The notes under the pieces are model-generated. The model was given only the letters and a program-made list of their open reading frames with translations, made no database searches and was not told where the DNA came from. A stretch of 64,000 bases of DNA. Source: an uncultured Acetatifactor sp. (GTDB lineage: Bacteria > Bacillota > Clostridia > Lachnospirales > Lachnospiraceae). Where the stretch lies: positions 1 through 64,000 of the forward strand of contig CATKXX010000003.1 of NCBI GenBank assembly GCA_949840935.1, in the 5' to 3' direction. Shown piece after piece: positions 52,084-59,729 of this stretch. Position numbers and translations under genes: made by a program. How positions within the stretch are numbered: the stretch's first letter is position 1; each line of letters opens with the position of its first letter.

Positions 52084-53010
52084 ATGAGGATAACAGACGC
52101 GCACATCCATCTGTGCCAGAGCCTGAACGGCTTCGGCGCAAGGGGCGAGCTTCGCTGCATTGGCGGCGGGTATGTGGAGTATGCGGACGGAAGCACCTTT
52201 CAGATGTTCCCGGAAGAACTGGGAGAGGACAGAGTGACGCCGGAGGCCGTCCTTTCGCTGATGGACAGGGAGGGCGTGGGGAAAGCCGTGATGCTCCAGG
52301 GTAATTTTATCGGCCCCCAGAACCTTTATACCTGGGAGGCTATGCGGAAATATCCGGAGCGGTTCACCGGTGCGGCCTGCTATGACCCTTTTTGCAGGAA
52401 ATATGAGGATGTCCGCAGGCATCTGTTTGAAGACCTGAGGTTTCCCATTGTAAAGTTTGAGGTCAGCGACGGCAGCGGGCTTATGAGCTATCACAGGGAG
52501 TTTCCCCTGGACGGGGAGATGATGGAGGAGCAGTTCTGCTACGCGGAGGCCCTGGGGCTGATCGTGGTGTTCGATATCGGGCGCCGGGGCGGCTGCTGCT
52601 GGCAGGCACAGAGGCTGGCAGCGGCAGCGAGGCGTCATCCCGGCCTGCAGTTTGTAGTCTGCCATCTTCTGGCTCCCCAGGGGAGGAGTTACGAGCAGGA
52701 ATGGCGGGAGGCCATGGAGGCGTTGAATCTGGACAATGTGGCTTTTGACCTGGCAAGCTTAAGCAGCAACCAGAAGCCCGAGGCTTACCCCTACCCCACT
52801 GCAGTATGGTTTATCAGAGAGGCCCTGGATCTGCTGGGTGCGGACCGCATGATGTGGGGCAGCGACCTGCCCTCCAATCTCTGCCGGGATACATACCGCC
52901 ATCTCTTTGATTATATTCTGGAGAGCGGCGCCTTTAAGGAGAGCGAAAAGGAATGGATTCTCTGGAAAACTGCGGATAGAATTTACTTTTCGGATTCCCA
53001 TTTGCATTAA
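52084..53010 (+). CDS. Amidohydrolase-related TIM-barrel protein
   Basis: The protein has 308 residues of the amidohydrolase 2 type. Motifs: the DAHIHL metal-binding start (residues 5-10), VCHLL near residue 197, and MWGSDLPSN with the late aspartate near residue 260. These are the decarboxylase/lactonase-like marks of the family; the substrate is unknown. GGGAGG lies 6 nt before ATG 52084. It is the first gene of the run that leads into the Pel genes, 80 nt ahead of the PqqD-like gene, and may be cotranscribed without taking part in polysaccharide synthesis. Confidence 0.85.
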   Translation: MRITDAHIHLCQSLNGFGARGELRCIGGGYVEYADGSTFQMFPEELGEDRVTPEAVLSLMDREGVGKAVMLQGNFIGPQNLYTWEAMRKYPERFTGAACYDPFCRKYEDVRRHLFEDLRFPIVKFEVSDGSGLMSYHREFPLDGEMMEEQFCYAEALGLIVVFDIGRRGGCCWQAQRLAAAARRHPGLQFVVCHLLAPQGRSYEQEWREAMEALNLDNVAFDLASLSSNQKPEAYPYPTAVWFIREALDLLGADRMMWGSDLPSNLCRDTYRHLFDYILESGAFKESEKEWILWKTADRIYFSDSHLH

Positions 53011-53090
53011 AATATGATAAAATAATAGGGGCGTGCCGATACGTGTCTGGAAGCGGTATGCTCTGCTGTGACAGGCAGGAGTAAAGGGTA

Positions 53091-53357
53091 ATGGATGAGA
53101 GGGAGCGTTATCAGATCCGAAAGGCCGCAGGGCTTTACTGGCTGATCGATATGGAACAGGGCGGCGGGGACTGGCGTGAGCCGGTGGCGGTCAATGAGAG
53201 CGGCGCCTTTATCCTGAGACAGTACCGGAGCCTGAAGTCGGAGGCCGCTGTGGCGGAGGGGCTGAGCAGGGAATGCGGGATACCCCTGCCGGAGGCGGAG
53301 GCCGATGTCCGCAGTTTTTTACAACAGCTCAGGGAACAGGGAATCGTTCTGGAATAA
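53091..53357 (+). CDS. PqqD-like small protein
   Basis: The protein has 88 residues in the PqqD fold pattern: the YWLIDMEQGG beta strands, VAVNESGAFILRQYRSLKSE (the usual N-x-x-x-x-x-I-W/L-x-L segment) and a C-terminal helical part ending FLQQLREQGIVLE. In PQQ and RiPP pathways such proteins deliver a precursor peptide to a radical-SAM enzyme. No radical-SAM gene or precursor is visible here, so its role beside the Pel genes is unexplained. It ends 22 nt before the SDR-PelD gene. TAAAGGGTA precedes the start. Confidence 0.75.
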   Translation: MDERERYQIRKAAGLYWLIDMEQGGGDWREPVAVNESGAFILRQYRSLKSEAAVAEGLSRECGIPLPEAEADVRSFLQQLREQGIVLE

Positions 53358-53379
53358 TAGCGACGGGAGCGTAAGGGGC

Positions 53380-55650
53380 ATGGATGTTTTATTGGTGGGA
53401 AGCAAGAGCAATCTGATGCAGAAGCTGGTAGATAAGCTGGATAAGGAGAAGCACAGGATCTTTGTGCTGACTGAGGAGGGGAAGGAAATCCCCGGATACA
53501 GGAGGGTATTTGAGACCTACCGCTTCAACTACAGCAATGCCTGCATCAGGGAGGTCTTTAACAGCGTAAAACCCGATGTCACTGTTTTCCTGGGAGCGTA
53601 CGACTGGAATTTTAACTGGGAGGGTGGACAGAATACCTCCATCAATTATTCTTCGGCAATTCTGAATATGCTGATGGCTTTTGCTGCCCAGCAGAAGGGG
53701 AAATTTATCTATCTGTCTTCCGAGGAAGTGTTCAACGGGCTCCGCATTAACAAGAAAATGGAAATAACGAACCAGACAGAGCAGGATCCCAAGGCCCAGG
53801 CTGTGGCAATGGGTGAGAAGACATGTCTGGATTACGGCCGTATGGTGGACGGGGATATCATTGTGCTTCGTCTGGATCATCTGTACGGCATCCCCACCCG
53901 CCGGGAGGAGATTGACAATATCTGCGCGAAGATGTGCCTGGAAGCCATCGATACGGGGGAAATCACGATAGACGGGGACAACGGTATCTATGTGGAGGAG
54001 GCGGAGTCCGCTGTGGATACCATAAACAAGCTGCATTTTACGGTGGATTCGGAGAAGAAATTCTCGCCGGTCTATCTGCCGGATGCGGTGGAGTATATCT
54101 ATCAGGTAGTGGCGGCGGAGACGTGTAAGCATTCCGTATATCAGGTATCCGGCAGCACTGCGGTGTCCCAGAAAGAGATTGCCGAGATGCTGCGGCAACT
54201 TTACAGGAAGAATTCCAATGAAAACGGCATCACGATCATAGATGCGCCGGAAAAGGGCATAAACAGCGTTGTCCTGTCCGGCTTTGCCTTTATGGAGGAA
54301 TTCCGTCTCAGATCCTTTAATCCGCCTGCCAAGGCGATCCCCAGGCTGGCGGATTATCTGCAGAAAAACGCGTCGCAGTTCTCCCGGCGTTCTGATGCCG
54401 GGGACGGCCTGATGGAGAGGGTGAAGCGCGGTTTCCAGGAGGTATTCAGGACCGTAGTCCCCTTTGTGGAAAATATGATCCTGTTTGTGCCGTTCTTTAT
54501 GATGAACAACAGGGCCGTGGGGAGCAGGTACTTTGCGCACCTTGACTTTTACCTGCTGTATGTGCTGCTCTTTGCCATTGTGTACGGCCAGCAGCAGGCT
54601 ATCTTCTCCTGTCTGCTGGCAATCGCGGGCTACTGTTTCCGCCAGATGTACCAGAGGAGCGGATTTGACGTCATGCTGGATTATAACACTTATGTCTGGA
54701 TGGCGCAGCTTCTGATTCTGGGGTTGGTGGTGGGTTATATGAGAGATCAGCTAAAATCCGTCCGGGAGGAGCACGAGGGGGAAATTCAATTCCTGACGAA
54801 GCAGCTGGCCGATCTTTCGGATATCAACGGCAGCAATGTGAGGGTAAAGGATGTCCTGTCAGACCATCTGCTGAACCAGAACGACAGTATGGGCAAGATT
54901 TATGAGATCACCTCCGAGCTGGGAAGCTATCAGCCGGCGGAGGTACTGTTTTACGCGGCGGAGGTGCTGTCGAAGATCATGCGCAGCAAGGATGTGGCGA
55001 TTTATTCTGTGGCGAACCGTTCCTATGCGCGGCTGTTTTCCGCCACGTCAAACCGGGCGCGGGTATTGGGTAATTCCGTGAATTACTCAGAGATGACGGA
55101 TATGTATGAGGCCATCCTGGCGCACAAGGTCTATATCAATAAGAACATGGTGGGGGATTATCCGCTGATGGCCAGCGCCATCTACGAGGGCGATGAGATG
55201 CAGATGATCCTGATGGTCTGGGACATCCCCTGGGAACGCATGACCCTGGGGCAGGCGGACATGCTTGCCATTACGGGATACCTGATACAGGACGCCGTGC
55301 TGAGGGCGAATCGCTATATGGCGGCGCTGGAGCAGCAGCGGTATATCCAGGGCACACATATCCTGGAGGCGGAGGCGTTCGAGGAGCTGGTCTCTGCGTT
55401 CATGCGCGCCAGGAGCAGGAATCTTACCACTTGTGCCCTGCTGAATCTCGATGTGGGGGAGCTTTCTCAGGAGGAGGTCAATGCGAAACTGAGCAAGCTT
55501 GTACGGCAGACCGATTATCTGGGGCAGGATTCCAAGGGGGAGCTGCATGTGCTGCTGGCAAATACCGATGTGGCGGGAGCGAATTTCGTGCAGAAGAGGT
55601 TCGAGGACGCGGGTATGTGCTGTCAGGTTGAGGAGGCATTGGCGGTATGA
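53380..55650 (+). CDS. pelD: SDR domain fused to PelD-type c-di-GMP receptor
   Basis: The protein has 756 residues. Residues 1-330 form a Rossmann epimerase-like domain (start VLLVGSKSNLMQKLV, YLSSEEVFNG), but the catalytic Tyr of Y-x-x-x-K appears to be Ala (AMGEK). Residues about 365-465 hold four transmembrane helices, followed by a coiled coil, a GAF domain (about 500-630) and a degenerate GGDEF domain. The I-site RxxD is kept (R709 and D712 in RQTD), whereas GGDEF reads DSKGE. This is the layout of PelD, which binds c-di-GMP and switches on Pel synthesis. ATG 53380 follows GTAAGGGG. It overlaps pelE by 4 nt (ATGA). Confidence 0.85.
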   Translation: MDVLLVGSKSNLMQKLVDKLDKEKHRIFVLTEEGKEIPGYRRVFETYRFNYSNACIREVFNSVKPDVTVFLGAYDWNFNWEGGQNTSINYSSAILNMLMAFAAQQKGKFIYLSSEEVFNGLRINKKMEITNQTEQDPKAQAVAMGEKTCLDYGRMVDGDIIVLRLDHLYGIPTRREEIDNICAKMCLEAIDTGEITIDGDNGIYVEEAESAVDTINKLHFTVDSEKKFSPVYLPDAVEYIYQVVAAETCKHSVYQVSGSTAVSQKEIAEMLRQLYRKNSNENGITIIDAPEKGINSVVLSGFAFMEEFRLRSFNPPAKAIPRLADYLQKNASQFSRRSDAGDGLMERVKRGFQEVFRTVVPFVENMILFVPFFMMNNRAVGSRYFAHLDFYLLYVLLFAIVYGQQQAIFSCLLAIAGYCFRQMYQRSGFDVMLDYNTYVWMAQLLILGLVVGYMRDQLKSVREEHEGEIQFLTKQLADLSDINGSNVRVKDVLSDHLLNQNDSMGKIYEITSELGSYQPAEVLFYAAEVLSKIMRSKDVAIYSVANRSYARLFSATSNRARVLGNSVNYSEMTDMYEAILAHKVYINKNMVGDYPLMASAIYEGDEMQMILMVWDIPWERMTLGQADMLAITGYLIQDAVLRANRYMAALEQQRYIQGTHILEAEAFEELVSAFMRARSRNLTTCALLNLDVGELSQEEVNAKLSKLVRQTDYLGQDSKGELHVLLANTDVAGANFVQKRFEDAGMCCQVEEALAV

Positions 55651-56312
55651 CGACTGCTGAAAAAGTTTTTATTCTGATTATACTGGTCAATACGCTGATT
55701 GCCGTTGCTTACTTTATATGGGGCTGCCTGGTACAGTCTGTCAGGGCGGAGGGGAAAACCTCCGGGAAGCCCAAATCGGCTGATACGAAGGGGGCCAGGG
55801 AAAAAAGGATCGCGGGAAAGAGGGAGCCGGGAAGAAGGACGGCGGAAAAAAGGGAACCGGAGAGAAGGATGACTGGAACCGGGGAACCGGGGAGAGGGAT
55901 GACTGGGGCCGGGGAACCGGAGAGAAGGATGACTGGAGCCGGGAATCCGGGGAGAGGGATGACTGGAGCCGGGAACCCGGGGAGAAGGACGGCTGGGGCC
56001 GGGGAACCGGAGAGAAGGATGACTGGAGCCGGGAATCCGGGGAGAGGGATGATTGGAGCCGGGAACCCGGGGAGAAGGATGACTGGAGCCGGGGAACCGG
56101 AGAGAAGGATGACTGGAGCCGGGAATCCGGGGAGAGGGATGACTGGAGCCGGGAACCCGGGGAGAAGGATGACTGGAACCCGGGAGCCGGGAAGCAAAAA
56201 TCCGGGAACCCGGGGAAGGGGAAAACGGAAACAAAGGCAGGGGACGCGAAACCCGACGGGGAGGAAGATGAGGACGGGGAAGTACCGGATCAGCCGGAGT
56301 GGAAGATGCTGA
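55647..56312 (+). CDS. pelE: PelE, first part (membrane helix and repeats, frame 1 of 2)
   Basis: The start overlaps the pelD stop (ATGA). The first 30 residues are one transmembrane helix (VFILIILVNTLIAVAYFIWG). After a basic linker the frame runs through the 30-bp repeats as TGAGEPERRM-type decapeptides and stops at 56312. The repeats fit coding better in the frame one base earlier, which opens at 55784 and runs through the repeats into the conserved second half. I therefore think the true protein shifts by -1 between 55784 and 56310, probably at an A6 tract (55801-55806 or 55846-55851). PelE normally has N-terminal membrane helices and TPRs. Confidence 0.6.
   Translation: MTTAEKVFILIILVNTLIAVAYFIWGCLVQSVRAEGKTSGKPKSADTKGAREKRIAGKREPGRRTAEKREPERRMTGTGEPGRGMTGAGEPERRMTGAGNPGRGMTGAGNPGRRTAGAGEPERRMTGAGNPGRGMIGAGNPGRRMTGAGEPERRMTGAGNPGRGMTGAGNPGRRMTGTREPGSKNPGTRGRGKRKQRQGTRNPTGRKMRTGKYRISRSGRC
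55871..56170 (+). repeat. Ten 30-bp tandem repeats inside pelE, in 90-bp super-units
   Basis: Units begin at 55871 and every 30 bp to 56141. From 55901 they alternate as A-B-C three times (90-bp higher-order repeat at 55901, 55991 and 56081). Decayed units flank the array (from 55811 and at 56171). Since 30 is divisible by 3, copy number changes do not alter the frame. In the frame of the downstream half each unit encodes DWSREPGEKD-type decapeptides. Confidence 0.95.
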
Positions 56313-57130
56313 GCAGGACGGGCTATTTTTTTAAGGCGCTTGTGATGCTGCTCTGCCCGGTTGCGGGCGTGCTGTTTTTTGTCACCACCCAGCTGATGTA
56401 TACTCTGTTTTTCCGCACCAAGGCTGACCTCACCGATGTGATCTTCGGCAAGGAGAAGGTGGTTGCCAGCAGGAAGGCTGACGAGGAAAATGAGCGCAAC
56501 AGAGTGCCTATAGAGGAGGCGTTGGCGGTGGCCGACAAGGAGAGCCTGCGCGCCCTGGTGATGGATGTGGTGAAGGGGGATGTAAAGAAATCCCTGGCCA
56601 CGATTTCCCTTGCTCTCAACAGCGAGGACACGGAGACCTCCCATTATGCGGCTTCCGTGCTCAGGGATGCCCTGAATGATTTCCGCCAGGAATCCCAGGA
56701 GTTGTATAATGCGCTTCACAGAGGGGATGACAGGGCTCCTGAATATGCCTGCATGATGATAGAGTATATGAACGAGGTGCTCAGCCAGGAGGTTTTCCCG
56801 GAAATAGAGCAGCGCAGCTATGTGGAGATGATGGAGGAGGCCTGTACCTGGCTCTACCACAGCGAGGAGCACAGATACCGCCTGCACTGTGAATATATAG
56901 AGTGGATATGCACCCTGCTGCTGCGGCTGAAGGAATATGGGCGGATGGAGACCTGGTGCAGCCGGTGTATGGAAATATACCCGGAAGAACTGACAAGCTA
57001 CACGGTGCAGCTCAAGCTGTATTTCAGTACTCAGAACAGGGAGAAATTCTTTGCGGTCATGGACAGGCTGAAGCAATCGGACATAGTCATCGACAGGGAT
57101 ACATTGGATCTGATCAGGGTATTCAGCTGA
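56306..57130 (+). CDS. pelE: PelE, second part (membrane helix and TPR domain)
   Basis: From the internal ATG 56306 the product has 274 residues: a transmembrane pair (YFFKALVMLLCPVAGVLFFV), then helical repeats of TPR type (residues 60-270). The same frame is open upstream to 55784 and encodes, after the repeats, PDGEEDEDGEVPDQPEWK, which looks like genuine protein. Two readings are possible: an independent start coupled to the first part by ATGCTGA overlap, or one long PelE made by a frameshift. In known Pel systems PelE with its TPRs bridges PelD and PelG in the membrane. Confidence 0.7.
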   Translation: MLSRTGYFFKALVMLLCPVAGVLFFVTTQLMYTLFFRTKADLTDVIFGKEKVVASRKADEENERNRVPIEEALAVADKESLRALVMDVVKGDVKKSLATISLALNSEDTETSHYAASVLRDALNDFRQESQELYNALHRGDDRAPEYACMMIEYMNEVLSQEVFPEIEQRSYVEMMEEACTWLYHSEEHRYRLHCEYIEWICTLLLRLKEYGRMETWCSRCMEIYPEELTSYTVQLKLYFSTQNREKFFAVMDRLKQSDIVIDRDTLDLIRVFS

Positions 57131-57173
57131 CGCGTTACGGATGGACTTACGGACGAAGGAGATATGGATAGCA

Positions 57174-59717
57174 ATGTCAATGCAGATGCTGACAATCTTA
57201 CAATTAACAGGTATCCTGGCAGCCTATCTCGGCATGACAGTGCTTCTGCCTGCCTTCGTTTTTTACAGGAAGGTCAGTGAGGAGAGATTCTGCGTCCGCT
57301 TTATGATCTATCTGGTAATTGGGAATGTCTATCTGATGAATATGGTGATGGTGCTGCAGCTCCTCCATATTTCCAACCGCTTTACGCTGATCCTGGGAAC
57401 CATACTTCCGGTGCTCTGGGCCATGGCCAGGGTTCACAACGTCACTGTAAAGGACGGGATACTGGGGGCGGCCAGGTCGGTGAACAGCTTTCTGTCGGGT
57501 ACCATGGGGGGCAGGCTGCTGCTCAGCAAGATAATGCGGTTTATTGGCAGATGCCTGAAGGCAGGGCTGCTGCGGCTTTTGCGGAGCATACGGAAGAATT
57601 TCTTTGACTGGGGGTTCACCGCGGGATGCATTGTTGCCATTTTGTGGCTGTACGGCAGCAATCTGATCTGGAATATGGGATATTGTACCTCCGACATACC
57701 GGTGCATAATTACTGGATCAACGCCATGAGCCGGAATGAAATGTTCATTGCGGGAGTGTATCCCCACGGCTTTCACAGCATGATGTACTATCTCCACGAG
57801 GTGTTCGGCTTCCGCACCTTTGAGCTTTTAAGGGTATTCTGCCTGGTGCAGAATGTGCTGGTCCATATGACCCTGCTTGCCTTTCTGAAGGTCTGCTGCA
57901 GGACGAAGTATTCGCCCTATATCGCCATGATCATGTACATTCTGGCCAATATATGGAACCGGGATACCTTTACCAGATATTTCAGCACCCTTCCCCAGGA
58001 ATTCGGCATGATCTTTATCCTGCCGTCCATCTGTTTCCTGTATGCGTTCCTTGAGGACAGGGCCCGGGAGAACAGGGCGAAGGGCTGGAAGCAGCACAGT
58101 ACGCGTTATCTGCTTTTTTTTGCGTTGAGCTTCAGCGCCACGCTGGCGGCACATTTCTATAATACGATGATCGCCGGCATTTTCTGTGTGGGCGTTGCCA
58201 TGGGATTTATGGGAAAAGTGTTCCGCAGGGAGTACTTCGGCAGGATCATGCTGGCCGGTATCCTGAGTATTGTGCTGGCAGTGATGCCCATGGCGGTGGC
58301 CTTTGCCATGGGCAGGCCCCTGGAGGGCTCCCTGCGCTGGGGGATGAGCATTATCGCCGGCCCGAAGGAGGAGTCCGGGGATACAGACCAGGGGCAGGGA
58401 AGCAGCGCGGCTGAGGGTACCGGCCAGTCCGCGGGCACCCAGGCCGTCACAGGAGACACTGGCCAGTCCGCGGGCACCGGCCAGGCCGTGACAGGGGGCA
58501 CCGGACAGGGGCAGGGAAGCAGCGGGACAGGGGGCACCCAGGCCGTCACAGGGAGCACCGGCCAGCCCACGGACACCCAGGCCGTCACAGGAGACACTGG
58601 CCAGTCCGCGGGCACCCTGCCGCAGCAGGACGGGAATCCCTCCGGGGGGATGCAGGGCACCCCGGAGGGTGCGGCAATCCAGGAGAACACCCCGCCGCCG
58701 GAACCCAAAATCCCTCTGAAGGTCAGGATGAAATTCTGGGTCAATGAGAAATGGAAGAAGACCGTCAATCTGGTGAGAGGGCTGAGGGATACGGTGCAGC
58801 TCCGCATTATGAACCGTATTTCTGCGGAGACGGTGGCGGCGGTGTTGTTTGTGACAGCCGCCTTGAGCGTGCTGGGGCTTTTGGGCCTGACTGCAAGGAA
58901 AACGCGGCATTACGGATGTATCCTGCTGTCGGCGGGGTTCTGCCTGCTGTTCCTGTATGTGGTGCTGATGGCGGTGTGGTTTGGCATACCCGCGCTGATG
59001 GATCAGACCCGGTGCAGCATTTACCTGGCTTATCTGATGTCCGCCGCGGTTGCCCTTACGGCGGACGCGCTGAGCGGACTGGTGCTTGGAAAGATCACAA
59101 CGCCTTTTCTGTCGGACATGATCTCCCTGGCGGGGGGAGGTATGATGGCGTTTGTGATCGTATGGGGAGGCATATATAAAATGCCCCTGAGTATTACGGC
59201 GCTGGAGAGCAATGATGCGATCACATGCCTGACGAATATCCTGCGGGACAATCCCAGGTACCAGTTTACCGTCTGCTCGGCCAACGACGAGCTGCGCATG
59301 GTGGAGGATTACGGTTATCATTATGAGGTCATAACATTCCTGCAGGCCATGGAGGGAGAGCGGCAGGAGGAATACCTGACCATCCCCACGCCGAAGGTCT
59401 ATTTCTTTATTGAGAAGATTCCCATTGACTATACCATGCCGTATGAGGGGAGCGGCAGGAAGGTGTCTGAGGTGGGCGCTTACAGGCCCCTTCCGTACGG
59501 CAGCGGTTTATCGGTTTATAAAGGGCCTAACCGGTATACGGTCATGTCAAAGATGTATTACTGGGCGCTGGCGTTTAAGAAAATGTATCCCAATGAGATG
59601 AGGGTTTATTACGAGACGGATGCGTTTATCTGTTATGAGGTGGAGCAGAATCCATACCGCCTGTTTGACTTCTCGATAGACTATGGATATAACAGCTACA
59701 GCATGACGGATGAATAG
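57174..59717 (+). CDS. Large polytopic membrane protein of the Pel locus (GT-C-like)
   Basis: The product has 847 residues and about 14 hydrophobic segments. One part (about 165-375) has the look of GT-C-type glycosyltransferases or PMT-like enzymes, with YCTSDIPVHNYWINAMS and YPHGFHSMMYYLHE in loops between spans. A low-complexity insert (about 405-515) of TGQSAGTQAVTGDTG units interrupts it, and a soluble C-terminal domain (about 680-847) follows the last span. ATG 57174 is preceded by AAGGAG at 12 nt; ATG 57141 is an alternative without a site. It sits between pelE and the DUF2194 gene and may add, export or modify sugar units. It is not part of the pelDEAFG set known from Bacillus. Confidence 0.7.
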   Translation: MSMQMLTILQLTGILAAYLGMTVLLPAFVFYRKVSEERFCVRFMIYLVIGNVYLMNMVMVLQLLHISNRFTLILGTILPVLWAMARVHNVTVKDGILGAARSVNSFLSGTMGGRLLLSKIMRFIGRCLKAGLLRLLRSIRKNFFDWGFTAGCIVAILWLYGSNLIWNMGYCTSDIPVHNYWINAMSRNEMFIAGVYPHGFHSMMYYLHEVFGFRTFELLRVFCLVQNVLVHMTLLAFLKVCCRTKYSPYIAMIMYILANIWNRDTFTRYFSTLPQEFGMIFILPSICFLYAFLEDRARENRAKGWKQHSTRYLLFFALSFSATLAAHFYNTMIAGIFCVGVAMGFMGKVFRREYFGRIMLAGILSIVLAVMPMAVAFAMGRPLEGSLRWGMSIIAGPKEESGDTDQGQGSSAAEGTGQSAGTQAVTGDTGQSAGTGQAVTGGTGQGQGSSGTGGTQAVTGSTGQPTDTQAVTGDTGQSAGTLPQQDGNPSGGMQGTPEGAAIQENTPPPEPKIPLKVRMKFWVNEKWKKTVNLVRGLRDTVQLRIMNRISAETVAAVLFVTAALSVLGLLGLTARKTRHYGCILLSAGFCLLFLYVVLMAVWFGIPALMDQTRCSIYLAYLMSAAVALTADALSGLVLGKITTPFLSDMISLAGGGMMAFVIVWGGIYKMPLSITALESNDAITCLTNILRDNPRYQFTVCSANDELRMVEDYGYHYEVITFLQAMEGERQEEYLTIPTPKVYFFIEKIPIDYTMPYEGSGRKVSEVGAYRPLPYGSGLSVYKGPNRYTVMSKMYYWALAFKKMYPNEMRVYYETDAFICYEVEQNPYRLFDFSIDYGYNSYSMTDE
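58376..58625 (+). repeat. Degenerate low-complexity coding repeats
   Basis: Motifs such as GGCCAGTCCGCGGGCACC and CAGGCCGTCACAGG recur in-frame three to four times each within the membrane protein gene, encoding TGQSAGTQAV-type units. The array lies between transmembrane segments. Confidence 0.8.
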
Positions 59718-59729
59718 AGAGGGTATGCG

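Noticed and set aside
52029-53379. c-di-GMP riboswitch upstream of the Pel genes
   Set aside because: No match to the GEMM-type conserved blocks was seen in the short leader at 52029-52083 or in the gaps at 53011-53090 and 53358-53379.
55871-56170. Regular direct repeats suggesting a CRISPR array
   Set aside because: The units are contiguous without unique spacers, are in frame with coding sequence, and no cas genes are near.
55709-57076. 455-codon minus-strand frame with Pro-rich repeats across pelE
   Set aside because: Its PAPVILLPGF-type repeats are the complement of the pelE array; it has no ribosome site and runs against the operon.
57828-59321. 497-codon minus-strand frame over the Pel membrane protein
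   Set aside because: Low-complexity His/Gln/Arg-rich shadow; the membrane protein frame explains the region.
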